From Gracilariopsis chorda (lineage: Eukaryota; Rhodophyta; Florideophyceae; Gracilariales; Gracilariaceae), in assembly GCA_003194525.1 (NCBI GenBank), contig NBIV01000276.1, forward strand, positions 43,466 to 107,465: a stretch of 64,000 bases of DNA, written 5' to 3'. Under the pieces are notes generated by a model, which was not told the origin of the DNA, did not search any database, and was given only the letters and a program-made list of their open reading frames with translations. This document shows, in pieces, positions 45,575 to 58,072 of this stretch; position 1 is the stretch's first letter; each line of letters begins with the position of its first letter. Position numbers and translations under genes: made by a program.

Positions 45575-47740
45575 ATGACGACGTGTTATGTTTCTATGGG
45601 TGAAAGTTCGCATTTTGCGTTTTTGTTCTTCTCTCTTCTCCTTCCCTTTCTTCCTCTAGCTCTACCGACATACTTGTACATGATTGTGTTCTTGTCCTGC
45701 AATCATGACTTTGATTTCGTTTTGGATTTCTTCCCTACCATTACTCGGACGCCTATTCATTACCATTCAAACTGCTTGTTCATATTTGCCAATCTTCTTC
45801 GCTCGGACGACAACTCATCTGGTCCAAACATTGAAGGGATATCTGCGTCATGATATTAACGAGAACGGAATCTTTAACATGAATGACACTGATACACGGG
45901 CTTGCACACGTTTTACGTTATGCTTCGAAATTATTGAAGTACGGATTGGGACGGTTCACTCTTTTGAATATGGATGTCTCTCACAGATTAAGAGCCTCCA
46001 ATGTTCTTATCCTAGCTATCGTACCCTGTTCCAATGACGGGGATCACTTTAAAAATTTTTTCTGCCCATTTTTGACGACTTGGAACGGCTAGAACGTGCT
46101 GTGGATATGCTTTGTTGGGATGGTCTTGTAAGAAGAGTTCAGGTCTTTTATTCTTTGTCATAGTGGAATGGCCTGCTGCCACGAAGCTCGGCGGGTTCGT
46201 TGGACATCAAAGGAAAAGATGCTGTCGATACTGCAGTAAGGAACGCACCGGCAAAGCCCTTATGCCGTGTGGTGGTATTGCGAAGTCGACGTCGTGCATG
46301 TAGGATGGATGAGTACTACGGGTGGATTAACGTGGAGTGTCCGAGTCCGTGTACGAACGATTCGATTAGAAACGCATGGGAGAACCTTCGTACTGCCCAC
46401 GACGAAATTGGTCGTGGTTCAAGTCTAAGGATTATGCGGATCACAGGAATGAAGCGCAGACCGCTAGTAGCTCGCGTTCTTTCTGATTTCGCGCACGCCT
46501 TTCCGTATGACACTACGCACCTGAGTTTCAGCGGACTGGTTTCTATGATGATACCTCTGACATTTGGAATGCTCAAAAAAATATGCCCTGCATCTTGTTC
46601 TGTAATACCTGATTATGAAGTAATGCAGATCAACAGCTCTCTTGGTGCTTGCGCGTCCAGATTTCCAACTGACTGGGGCCGCTACCCACTTTCCTTTGAT
46701 AAGTATTCTTCCTATAAGGCCAAAATGATGAATTTATTCGCACTCTACTATGGCATTCCAATTTTGTCAAAGTCAAGTTGCAATTGCTCTATGCTTGATA
46801 TGTGGATTACGCTGCGCAGGGTGTTGATTATGGTTTTGGATCCTACTTCTCGGTCAGACTCACCTCCAGTTCTCACTTCGCCTTTTCAGAAGCTCCATGC
46901 TCTTTAATCACAGAAAAACGTTTCCTAACGATAACCATTCTTTTGTTTTCACACAGACATCTCATGCTTTTCTACACCTGCCTGAAATGTTGCAGGAGAA
47001 TGCTCCGTTATTGAATATGTTGCAGTTTCTTGACGAGCGAGTAACTAGAGAGTTATTGCGTTACGCAAAGTCCCCCTGTTTACTTGACACCATTCTATTG
47101 AATGAATACCTTCATGTTTTCGGACCAGGCATGCTCTTTGGCGGTTTTCGAAAAGGAGAGGTAACCCATACAGGGAACACTTCTTCTGCGTTGCTTTTTG
47201 GAGACAAGGAGTATCGAACTCGAAGTAATGAAACCGACACAGAGAATTTCCCAAGCAGAACGGAATGAGTATCTAGCTCACACTCGCTACCCAAAGTCAC
47301 TTCTTGGACTGAACAGTCGATGTGGATGTTTACTGGAATGGCGAAGAATCATTTCAAAAAAACATACCACGCGATCTCGTTGAGTCTATTCAAGCCACGC
47401 TCTCTCCAGACTACGTTTTGTCTCGAATAGAATGGGTTAAAGCGTATGAAAGCGCTGATTTACATGATGTCCATCATGGTTTTTCTGTTGAAGTTTACTC
47501 CAGATTCTGGAGACGAGATAGACAATTATCTAGAAAAGAATTCGTGGCTCGTTAAAGCCATTGGATCGCAGCAAACTATGCATCGGATTTTGACGAATGA
47601 GTTACTGAAACCTATTACAGTAGCATTCTGGATCTCTACGAAATCGGAGTCTATCTCGAAAAGTCTGAATGCGCCAAAAATGAGGTTCTGTCTCTCAAGT
47701 TTGTTCTTGTCGAGTGGCAGCATTGACTTCACGTGAATAG
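45575..47740 (+). pseudogene. CACTA/Plavaka-like transposase remnant
   Basis: Plus-strand pieces in several frames follow the order of TNP2/Plavaka transposases. At 46165-46240, WPAATKLGGFVGHQRKRCCR and YCSKE give the zinc-knuckle-like GFxGHxxxxxCxxC signature. Then FPYDTTHLSFSGLVSMM, FPTDWGRYPLSFDKYSSYKA, LFALYYGIPIL, HAFLHLPEMLQENAPLLNML and FLDERVTRELLRYAKSP (DUF4218-like end). Such enzymes move CACTA-type DNA transposons. Stops and frame changes are frequent, and the first ~500 bases are weakly supported. No terminal repeats were found. Confidence 0.65.
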
Positions 47741-47759
47741 AAGAAACGAGACGGTTTCA

Positions 47760-48480
47760 ACAAAACTGAAATCGGGCACACAAAAACAACCTATCCTGGG
47801 TACGTACAACACCTTCGAGCATATATCTTTTGTTGATCGAAAGATTTGATACTTTGACCCTGCAGGTGTTCGCTACTTTGTAGATGATGTACAGAGATGA
47901 GTATTCGATGAAGGCTCTGTTATTTTTTAGGGACCAGGTTGAATGTTTGCCGCGTATAGGACGTGGCTTAGGAGGTCTTCATCTTGATTCTCAGAATGCT
48001 TATTCTAAATTCATGGTGAATTCTGTCTGACACATCCCATGGCTTTCTCTTATGAACGTCTCACACTTTGATGGCCAGCGTCTTGGGCAATGCCTAAAAC
48101 GTTCTGGGTGCATTCAATGAAAGTAATGCGGAACACTTTGACTGTACTTCACTGTGCGGGAGATATGGAAAAGATTTAAAAGTGAGCATCAGCATGCAAA
48201 CCAGAGCGGCATGTGCTGCCTCATGACAGATCTAGTGACTTCTTTATGACACAGCATGTTTGAGGTTTCGCAACAAGTCACCTTGCAAGGCAAATAGCAA
48301 TGTGAAGCATAATGTTTCAGGCGGGCTCTTCTTGTGCAGGAAAGAGTGATAACATGTACAAATGTACACTTATGCAAGTCAAGTACGTCGTTGGAATGTA
48401 ATTCTGCCATTCTTCTCTTCGAATAGCAACACGATCCAGTACCTATCACCAAGCCGCCCTTCACAACATCGAATGAAAAC
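47760..48480. other. No gene; one half-unit of the foldback repeat
   Basis: Nothing coding recognised. TGCAGGAAAGAGTGATA at 48335-48351 repeats the right arm of the array at 31340-31700. Confidence 0.45.
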
Positions 48481-49486
48481 TTGGCTCAAGAACTGAATAG
48501 GATGTCATCCTCACGGCACAATGCACCGCGCCACCGAGAATGTCCACCATCTAGCCCTTCAAACGCAAGGCAACCTCTCTACAATCTTTCAGTTGGTGCT
48601 GGGTGCCCTCGGAAAACGTCAGAACTCTTGCCTCATTTCTTCGCATTTATCCACTCCTTCCAGCTCTTCCTCACTTTCTCTTCTCCTTCCCCTCCATGTT
48701 CCACTACACCGTCTCTTCTCTTCAATTTGTGTTTCTCGCGCAGACCGCACTTCATTCCTGTTGGTCTTCTTCTTCATCGCTCATGGATGTGGGCAGTTCG
48801 AACAATCGCTCATAAATTTGTTTCAAACGTTCTGTCCACGGTGGGTGTTTTGTTCAGCAATAGTGATGGAATCCGTAACGTCTTGCAGCCGTCCTCAAAT
48901 TATGCAGATTTGACTGTAACGCAGATGAAAATGCAGCCCTATGTGGCTTTTTCAAAATCCCTCTCGAACCGGAGATCGTGTTCAATGTGTTTGCATCCGA
49001 TCAAATGTACCGCCAGTGCAGCTAGCTCTGCACACTACTTTGTCGTGTTTATCAGTCGTGTTACAACCTCTTGGTGCGCGTGTTGTGGGATCTGCGAATT
49101 CATTACCTGTTACTCCGACAGCAGTATCGACTAAAGTGCGTAAAAAACTGTCTGTACATCCTTCCCTACATTCTGCATTCCCAAAAGCAACAAGTAGTCA
49201 TTCCTGCCAGACAATAACGCCACACTCGAATCTCACCTCTCCAACACGATATTTGACACGGCATCAGCCGTCTCATCTTGTTGCTCAAGAACAAATTTAT
49301 TACGCTGTTAAGATCCCAACCGCCTCATGTAATGACGCTGGCACTAGTGCAGTCCACTGCGCCTTTCGCACAATCTCCAAGCCACTATACATGCTTATAT
49401 GGTTCTATGGGACAAGATCTTCCAAGAAGAGGTCACCAATGCCGAAACCCAGTATAGTTTCATCAAAACCTGCACTTGGAAGTTAA
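48481..49486 (+). pseudogene. Possible protein remnant, unrecognised
   Basis: Overlapping plus frames (48481-49134, 48941-49486) share a Ser/Pro-rich and hydrophobic composition, with TIAHKFVSNVLSTVGVLFSN in the first and a Ser/Thr-rich region (LPVTPTAVSTKVRKKLSVHP) in the second. A frameshift near 48940-49000 would join them. No family recognised. Confidence 0.3.
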
Positions 49487-49489
49487 GTG

Positions 49490-50289
49490 GATGTTTACAG
49501 GACCGGGGTTGTTGTTTTGCAGGACATCTCTTCAGGTATCATTGGTTTAGGGATGAGTTTGATCAGAATGGCTAGTAGGATGTGATTATTACTAATTGGT
49601 TGGCATTGTAGTCCATGGCGTGGTGCATTGAATGCCAGAAGGGGGGATCCGAGGGAGACGATGAGGACACCTTGAGGTGTACATCTCACGCTTTACAGAT
49701 TAAAAGGTGTGAATGCACTGCCTGCTGCTGTCGGTTTTGCTCTACCCGGAAGAACGATATTGACAGCACACGCTTGTCAACGAAAGAATGAGAAGCGGTA
49801 TACTGGGCTCTTTTTGGACAGCGAGGGACTGCTAATCCATACTACTGGGGTTGCTTGCGGGAGTTGAGATGTTTTGCTTGGACCTGTGACCATTGGCACA
49901 CATGAATCTTGTATCGAATCTGGATAGTTTCAAGACAATGATCATTTCCAATGGGATTGCCAGTATATTGAAGTCGTTTCATACTTCGTGCACGCTAACG
50001 CGCACTAGAACATTAAGGTGAGCACTCTATTATGCGTCACGGGTGTGAACAGCTGTACCATCACGCCCTAGGATGGGAGTGCTGGACGCGTTTGGAGTGA
50101 GTGAACATAATTGGGTACAAGAACAGTACCATACATTAACACTAGAACATCTGAATCACATCTGTTTTGTGTAGAGAGCTCGTCAAAATAACATCCATGG
50201 CTTATCATGAATTCATCTTTGTGGTCTTCGCAATCTTTTCAGGCATTGTCTTACCAATAATCACGTTATAGACATATCTTATCTCTCCA
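49490..50289. other. No gene seen
   Basis: No coding signal, repeat or RNA gene that I can support. Confidence 0.45.
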
Positions 50290-50500
50290 GCTCTGACAGG
50301 TGCATCAAAATTGTACCTCATTAATATACCAGAGTTGTCCGCCTCTTGTCCAAACTATATCTTAATTATGCCCGATATATATATACCATCTCCGATAAAT
50401 ATCGGACATCTACACACAGTGTATCAAATGTATGTCAGCAAATTATATCAGAAATATATCACACAAAGTGTATCGAAGTAGTATTAAACCTATGTCTAAG
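50290..50500. repeat. AT-rich GATATA/TATATC tract
   Basis: AT-rich repeats similar in style to 33000-33390, here with TATATC and TGTATCAAA forms, i.e. mostly the reverse orientation. It lies just before the second copy of the dispersed repeat. Confidence 0.5.
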
Positions 50501-50794
50501 ATGTTCATTGGGTTTAGCTATGATTTCTCAGAAGGTTGTAGGGGTGTCCTGAAATTGCGCACGCGCGCATATGTGCCTGTTGTAGGCTTTGGGAATTTGC
50601 CGTCTGAGGTTGTTTTGCGAGCTTTGGTCGCATGCTCCATGCACTTGGTTTTAGCCAGCTTTTCGCAGACCCAGCGCGTGGGATGTTTTTTGGCTCTTTT
50701 GAAGAACGTGGGAAAGCGCTTGGTTTTGGACAGAAATGCAGGAAGTAAGGATCGTGTGATTGTTTTGCATATTTTACAAATGTACAAAAGCACA

Positions 50795-51150
50795 GTGTTG
50801 CAAGTAAGCTTGGGTTTGCACTTGGTTTTGAGGGGTGTCAGCAAGCGCTTGGTTCTGACGCAAAACGTTGAACGAGTGGTGGAATCGCTGTATGTACGAT
50901 TTTCATGCCTTCAGTGGATGGCACAGCGCTGTGGGCCGGTTATGAAACGAGTACTTGAGCTCGAGAAACGTGGCTAACTTTTATAGATTGCTGGGGTTGG
51001 CTAGAAACCAAGCGCATACTTCAAAAGAAATAGGATTTGACATCGCCTTTCGCACTTGGTTTTATGCAAATATGGCACGTGCCTCGTACATGTGGTGCAA
51101 GTTGGGGATTGGAGCGCATATTTAGATGTGTGACGCGCCAATATAGTGTG
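50795..51150. repeat. Dispersed direct repeat, copy 2
   Basis: Similar to 32640-32990 in the same orientation over about 350 bases. Nearby, the words GCGCTTGGTTTTGG and CTTGGTTTT recur several times between 50640 and 51060. Confidence 0.8.
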
Positions 51151-51163
51151 CCCCAGCGGTCCA

Positions 51164-52330
51164 TCGTTGCGGTCCATTGTTGCGGTCCTTTTTTGCAGTT
51201 GCCTTTCTACTTTTCGCCCATGATTCTGACAAGCGATTTTCGGGGCATCAATTACAGCACCATAAGAGAAACCTAGTGACTTTTCAAGACAAGAGGCAAG
51301 ACACTCAGGAGAAAGCTCCGCCATTGGATCCCAAGAGTAGAAGCGCAATACTTTGCGGTTTTTGCAGTCTCCGTCAAACTTTATTCGGTTCTCAATGAAA
51401 GACAGGAGGAAACTTGCCTCATCTCCTGCGCATGCACTTGCTTCCTTGCCTTGATACGCACATCTCAGTGTATACTCGGATAAAGCACACATATGAATAA
51501 CAAGTTCTTGCATTCTAGGGAGTGTATTGTCTTCAAACCACTTCTCTGCAATTGTTTCGTCGCTTCTGCATGGGCTGAAGAGAGCTATCGCATTCTTGGG
51601 CAAGGAGAAGAGATGTACCCTCCTATTGGGAACAACCATATTTCGCCCATACAGCAACGTTGAACCGCTGTAGACGATCTTAGAAGAGGGCTAGCGAGAA
51701 ATGGCTTCAAAAATGTTCCTTCCTCGCCCTTTTCCTGGGCTTTTCGCCGACAGGGCACAAACTTTCTCCCACATCCTAGTCTCATCTTTCGAGTACTTCG
51801 AGCCGTTCATCAAAATACGCATGTCGCACTGCTTCACAATCTTTTGAGCAAAGAACCGCGCGTTGTAGAAAGACTTTCTGTTCTGATTTCTCAAGAGGCC
51901 ACGCGCCTCTTCAGTTTCTTCGATTTCGGCATCTATACGTTCTCATACCTACAGCCCAACATCTGAAATCGATTCAAAAAGTACTATCTTCCGTGGTCCC
52001 AGTTCTTTTTCAGCGGTTTTTTCACGAACCTTCACATTACTGATGATCCTCTTGCTACCACTCTTTGTGATATTCTTCGACACTCCTTTTCAGGCAGTTG
52101 CTCCTTTCGCATTGCCGTTTGAGGCCTTTGCTTTTTCTTACACTATGCCTCTCTTTCTTGTGTCTAGAGAATATATTGCAGTACTCTTTTCTTATCAATC
52201 TGAAGAAGTCGACCTCCGTCGTGCCAATGAAATGCTTGGTTCTGCATATTGTGAGCGCTATTTGACATGAGAGGCCGTGGGTTTCAGCGAAGTACGAGGA
52301 CCGTACATATATGTAAGGCCTCACGAACTT
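51164..52330 (-). pseudogene. Unrecognised protein, read-through frame with stops
   Basis: On minus a single frame continues from ~52035 to 51164 with stops near 51950 and at 51691-51693: SNVKVREKTAEKELGPRKIV, ERIDAEIEETEEARGLL, NRKSFYNARFFAQKIVKQCD, VVPNRRVHLFSLPKNAIALF, EKWFEDNTLPRMQELVIHMC, KVLRFYSWDPMAELSPECLA. Codon use looks coding throughout. Upstream, another frame (52055-52324) is Lys/Arg/Ser-rich. No family recognised. Its 3' end runs into the dispersed repeat, which added the last ~50 residues of that frame. Confidence 0.5.
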
Positions 52331-53405
52331 TCATGGAACGCCCCTTATGGGGGTATAATTTTCGTTCGAAATGTGACGACAGTCCAGTTCCACGAACCTG
52401 AAAAACTTCCCAAGAAAACGTTCGTTGGAGAATTAATGCCGGCCAGCCTGTCCAATCAATTGTTCATCTGTTTAAAATCGATCTTCGGCTTGGCCTCGGG
52501 GTATCATAGACACTCGAACGGCTTCCGAAAGAGGACGGAGGTACGATATTCGAGACATGATTGGTCTATGACGAAGTCTATCGGCTTTCCCGTCACGCTT
52601 TCGAAGTTTGTGTGCTCTTTGAAGTCGTGTGGATACATACATACAATACGACTGATTCGCTGCTATCTACGAACTGCAACCCTGATGTGCCATATTCATC
52701 TTAAACGTCTGATTTTGTCCGAGATCTCCTCCAAAATGACAGGTGAGCTTCATTCTGCGCATTTGTATGTTTTTGAAAGGTGCAAACTAATTCACTGGGA
52801 TATTGGGTGTGCGATAGTTTTTCTGGAACTACCTTCGTTCTTCTTTTTTATTGGGGTCTACAGTTTTCTATTACTAAGCTGTAGGAGAGCTTTCACTAAA
52901 AGCTTTCTCTTTTCAGGAAGACCAAGAACTTCTGTGGCTCATGTCGAACTAACTGTTGTATACTTTTCTTACACTCCTTGGGAGACCAGCTAACAACTCT
53001 TTACGGGCTGTATTTGTCTGCAGGCATCAAAAAACGCCATGGGCCTGCTTCGGAAGCTGTGCGCGTTTGGTGGCGCCAAGAAGACCGCGGCAATTGAGCT
53101 GCAAGATGCGTATACATCTCTGCTTTTCCAATTTCGAACTTTGTACATCCGTCCCTTGCCTCTGATGAATATCCGTTTGCGTTCTAATTTCCTTCCGCCC
53201 GGTGAAGAGGTATCGGATTCACGCCGAACACGTGAGGGCGACATGCACGTGCCCAACTACCTCCGTATAAACTACACTTCCGTGCAATGCGAATTCTGGC
53301 AGTTGGATATTCTACAGCTTCATTCGCTTGCTTTTACTGATAAAGTTAAACTTGGCAACATGGAATCAAGTAGTATTAACCGGACACGAAGCAGGTGTTA
53401 GGTAG
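52331..53405 (+). other. Open frames of uncertain coding status
   Basis: Frames at 52277-52993 and 53039-53401 have ordinary composition (the second begins MGLLRKLCAFGGAKKTAAIE) but no motif I recognise. They may be a small real gene or chance frames. Confidence 0.3.
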
Positions 53406-53727
53406 GGGGTCATGATAGAGAAACGGATTAGAATATCTGAAGGCAAAGGTTTAACTTGACGGATACTCAATCACGAATGACTGCTTCAGTTTGTATACGA
53501 CTCTTCTCCCCACTCGTTCCCTGACTGTTCTCTTCTGTTTGTAACAAGTGTTATGATACAGCAGGTCAGCGAGTGAATCTGTGCGGATGATACCGCATAA
53601 GCTTTTGCTTTTGTAGCTAAAGGTTACAATTTACTCAACTCGAGATTCCCGCTCAACTAGCTATGTGAAACTGTGCCCCAACACTTAACGACCTCCGCCG
53701 TTTCAGAGAAGATCTTCTACGAATGAT

Positions 53728-55104
53728 CTAAGTACGTTTCGCAGTCCCGGTTCTTAGTTCAATATATGAGCTTTGCTCGCCTAGAAATGTCAGCTGCTGG
53801 AATTCTGCCTTTTTCGGGTGTTGAAGTCCACTAAAAACTTGTGGTGGCTGTCCACCTGACAACGCCATAATAAAGCCCATGAAATTCATATTCAAGATCT
53901 GCAGGTGGGAGCGCATGCTTTCCATGGCCACATCAGTACCGCTCCTCTTTTTATGATGCCAGAACGAGCGCATCGTGAAATTAAGCGCGCCCAGAGCTTG
54001 CCTCTTAATGAGATCGAGATGTCTTGGCACGGATCGGCTGCTGAAGTCCTTTTTTGCTTAACAGCGTTTGTGATAAGCGCATTTGGACCCATTTTCCATG
54101 TGTTGAAGAACACTCAAAACCAGTTTGAGCCCCACTACAATGGCTATTTCTCCTAATACTATAACCCCAACGTGGCAACGTCTTTGCATAGACGTAATTT
54201 TGTTCTTTACTGTGCCTGGGAATCTTCGCAGCATAAACATTTCGATGAATCGGTTAACAACCTTTGATCTGCCAAAGCTCAGAATAAATAAAACATGCTC
54301 CTTCCAAACGTCTGTTCCCGAGCACGTATAAGTACAGATAGCCCTTCTCAAAAATTGGGACACGGTTGTCGAGAGATGCGTAAACGCTGCTGCTCCTTTT
54401 CTGTACTTCTCCAGCCTCGGTTTGTAGTATGTCTCGTAAAGCCTTAGCAGTCCGAGGCAGTTCTTCGCAGTTGCTCCAATCCCCTTGAAGTAGAATTTCT
54501 CAAGGAGGGCATCACGAACTTTCAAGAAAATCATTCACTGGAGTAGAAAACAACTTTGGATGACACTTTTCCAAATGCCTTAATTGCTCATACAAACGAG
54601 TTCTGTAGCTTCTCTCCAGAAGAAAACTGCCCATCAACTCAACATACAATGATATCGCCTCCGATTCAGCGACAGGCGATATAAATTCATCACCATCATG
54701 GTGATTTAGCAGTACATCGCCTCCATTGCTGCCATTTGCCATTTCGTGCTCTTCGTGGACAGGGTTAGTGGTGTCTGAGGGGAGTCCTTGGGACGACCTG
54801 AAGCATAAATTCGACATCTTCGACAGATTCTTCTGTGATGACTTCTTCCTGAGTTGTGGCGGATACCTAGCTTTATATCCCTGATGGATCTCGGGGTGAC
54901 ATCTTCTGTGCTCCTGCTGCGCATATTGTGTTGAGGTGGAGCTGCTTCATATTCGTGAGGCAGATCATGCACAGATTTGAATTCCTCGAACGCTATGGCG
55001 TCCATGCCCGCAAAGTGAACAGGAGAAATGTGGGCTGGTGTTGAAGACGAACCAAACAGTCTCTTGGAATGATCGAGGATATCGTGGGAAGTCTGGTTAG
55101 CCAT
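53728..55104 (-). pseudogene. Membrane-protein-like gene, unrecognised, broken
   Basis: Minus-strand protein over three frames. It starts MANQTSHDILDHSKRLFGSS (55104), continues ESEAISLYVELMGSFLLERS and RTRLYEQLRHLEKCHPKLF, then VRDALLEKFYFKGIGATAKN, GLLRLYETYYKPRLEKYRKG, SFGRSKVVNRFIEMFMLRRF, a hydrophobic helix HVGVIVLGEIAIVVGLKLVL, and after a stop (54058-54060) DLIKRQALGALNFTMRSFWH and MNFMGFIMALSGG. Two frameshifts (near 54850 and 54520) and one stop break it. The alternation of helices and two hydrophobic stretches suggests a membrane-associated protein; I could not assign it. Confidence 0.55.
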
Positions 55105-56227
55105 CTATCCGAGAGAGCGTGGGGACTCGCCCCAGAACGATTATACAGAGAGGTTGACTTCTTCACAAAGCCCTCCCAACAAGTGATATGCCATAATAAT
55201 ATCTGAAACTTAATCTTTCACGGCAAAGCACCTGTCTGAAAATCTTCACTCAGAAGCAACTGCACAAGTTTTGGTTAAAAGATATCCTGAAATATGCCAT
55301 TCTGGAAGCGTTGGAGTGGATCCACACAAATTCAGGACCACTTTGTAGCAGAACGCTGCGTCGGGCTCTTGTTGCTACGGTTGAATCTTCCCATGTGCGT
55401 CAGAGAGCGCAAAACGAGTGGGTGTGAACGAGCACTCACCGAAATTGCTCTTGCGTGAGATCAAAGATGATCCATACAAGTCTTCTAAGATTCGTTCAAA
55501 AGCGCTTCGATGCAGTTGAGCATACGTAAATGCGTTTGATGCACAGCAACTGATACTTCAAACCTTTTGGGCCTTTGTCATCCGCGCGCGGGGATGCCAA
55601 GAAGGTGATGGTTTATCTGGGGAACCCCTGAAAAGATGATGCATACGCTAATACTGCTCGTTTATGATGCAGCAAAAACAGCTCAAAGCGTTCTGTTCAT
55701 TGCGCAGCGGCGCCCGATGACAGTATAAAGTCCGCTTGTGAGTAACTTGGCCGATTGTTCCTCATCCCCGAGAGATTGTTCCACGAGGGTCACGGTTTGA
55801 GCACGCTCGTAACAAAGAGGGCGGCTTAGGACATAGAACGCGCGAGTTATCCTTACTTGGCGAAATACAGCTAGCTGTATATTTCTGGCTCCACGAACCA
55901 AAGGCTCTCCACATCACAACTTTGCATTGTAACACGTTGTCACCGTTACCTCGTGCTTGACGTTATGTACGAAGGTACATTAGAAGAAAACTTACACAGA
56001 GGTCGGTACAAAGGTACATAGGTACGAGGGGTAAACCCTTACCAACGGTAGCCTTACCCGCCGTGGGTTAGTACTGAAGAACAAATAGTTTTCAACCATG
56101 AAGTGTAGCGGGACCACATGAGACGCTCATTCACATCGACGGCCGGAACACGGTCGATGACGTTCTGGAACGCGGTGACCGTGGACGGGATTTAACTGAA
56201 GTTGGTCTAGTTCACCATTTTCTCCTA
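55105..56227. other. No gene; GGTAC-rich short repeats
   Basis: Short frames only. Around 55970-56050 the word GGTAC(A/G) and related GTAC words recur several times, next to a short GGGTAAACCC-type inversion. Nothing else is visible. Confidence 0.4.
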
Positions 56228-58072
56228 TTACGCCCGAGTGAGACCTGTTTTGACGCCATGCACCGCGTATTGGGTGATGGGTATCAACTCTCCAGATGCT
56301 CGGCCCGGTGGCACGGTGTTGTTACCCGGTGCACGGATCATGTGCAATGGGCAGTGGTCCACGCGGAACATTGGGGCAACGGTACCATCGGCTTCCCTGC
56401 GATCAGCGCTGTTCAAAAGCTTACGCCAACGCGGGAACTGCTCAAGCGAGCAGAAAATGACGAAATGGCCACCAGCATGTAACAAGCAACTCATTGTTAT
56501 TGTAATCCCTTTCATGTCAGCGACGGTGAGGGTGTCGTAGTCGCTGTTCGGCCTGCCACGCATAGAACGAATGGCGTAAGGGGGTATGTCAATACCAATT
56601 GGGGCTGGGAACATGGCACGGGGTCCGGGGCACGCAATGTGTTGTGCACATCCACGAGGTCTTCAAAGACGCAGCAATACATTGCGTAGTGTTTCATCAT
56701 ATGCTCCTGCACCAATTCCAACGCATTGCGCACGTGTACGTCGGCCGGCTGGTCTGGGGAATGATGTCCGCCTGCTCCTCGCTGTAGGGAATATCGCGCT
56801 TTATTGTACTCTGTGGGTCCGGGCCTAGCGAGGAGGGGGGGTGGGGCGCTTTGGAGTTGCTGGCCGTGGTTCCACCGCTGCTACTGCTCCTGGTGGGTTC
56901 TTGTACCACGTCTATGACGTCCACTGGTATGGCGGAAGTGGCGGGACGCTCAGCAGCAGTAGTGGCAGATTTGGCATGGCGTGCGCGTTGTGGTGTTGGG
57001 TGTTGACATCACGAATGGGTTTCCAAAGCTGCGCACTCAGCTTGTCGAACCGTTGGGGGAACGAACGCTGCCGGGAATGCTGCGGTTGGATTGCCTTACG
57101 CTTGTCGTATGGAAGCAACTCTAGCAGCAACTACCATGGGCGCAAGTTCGCCTCGTACAGTCGGGGATGTTAGAAGACGCTGACCACATCGCTAAGGAAC
57201 TCCTCACTCAGTGTGCGGAGGCTTGAATCCACCACGTCCGATTGTGCGAACGCTTTGGAGTCCACTTGGGATGGGTCGGTGCATGATTTAAGGTCCCGTG
57301 TGAGCGTTTTAAGCTGCGTGAGTGGTGAGAAGCCATCTTCACGATTGCCTATTAATTCAAACCCCAAGCTGTCCGGATCGAAAATGATATACGGGTACAC
57401 CATGCTCTCAACGTCAGCGAATCCGAGAAAGGTGGCAAAGCAATCCCATGAACGAGTCACCTGTTGCACACCGTACGCAACGCGACTGCATGTGAACGCG
57501 TCGAAGTTCTTAAGGGAGCCCGGCGTCGTCTGAGCACCCGGAATGGGTGGTCCTCGCTTTTGCTTTCCAGAGAAAGCTACGCGCTGGCGAGACAACCGTA
57601 CGAACATCGTCATGTAAATCAACACCTTGAATCGTGAAGCGCGTTCTGTTGGGACATCGTTGCGTTTGTTCTTGCGCTTATTAATGCCCGTGACCGGCGA
57701 TTTGATCAAGTCGCTGAGCAAGAAGCGAATTGTGAAGTTTATACCACGTGCGTTGCATACGAGGTAGTAGTCCTTCACCCTTGATTCGTTTTCGGTGTCT
57801 GTTTGGTCCATCACTTTCGCAATATGTTGCGTATTTTGGATCGCATTGCGAGTGGTATTCGAAGTGGAAAACAACGCACGGCGTAGTTCTTCATCCCTGA
57901 AAGTAGACACGTTCAGGGTGTTGGTTGCTTGGGAGCAGAGCTCGCGTGCAGCAGTGGAGTTCCTTCGCACCCGAATCGCGTGATCCACGAGAGTGGCATA
58001 CTTGGCGTTCCTAGGACGATCGCCTGGCGTTCGTTCACGCGCATACTCATCGCGTAGCTCCAACGGAGCCAA
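56228..58072 (-). pseudogene. N6-adenine DNA methyltransferase-like gene, broken at its catalytic motif
   Basis: Read on minus from 58072. The first ~300 residues are unrecognised (FKVLIYMTMFVRLSRQRVAF, SWDCFATFLGFADVESMVYP). After two stops near 57130-57172 the frame continues (LLPYDKRKAIQPQHSRQRSF), then a Ser/Pro-rich linker. The C-terminal part reads QLVLT, then PPYAIRSMRGRPNSDYDTLT, HAGGHFVIFCSLEQFPRWRK, the pattern of DPPY-type N6-adenine methyltransferases (motif IV followed by a GGxxxIFCS strand). A one-base loss and one substitution near 56590 destroy the DPPY Asp and shift frame right there. The enzyme class is inferred from this motif set. Confidence 0.6.

Noticed and set aside
32640-51150. 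Direct repeats as LTRs of one 18-kb retroelement
   Set aside because: No gag/pol lies between them in a consistent order and no TG...CA borders or target-site duplication were found.
53728-54534. Peroxin PEX11-like protein
   Set aside because: A RxxRxxK-like helical pattern with hydrophobic helices is present, but no diagnostic motif could be seen.
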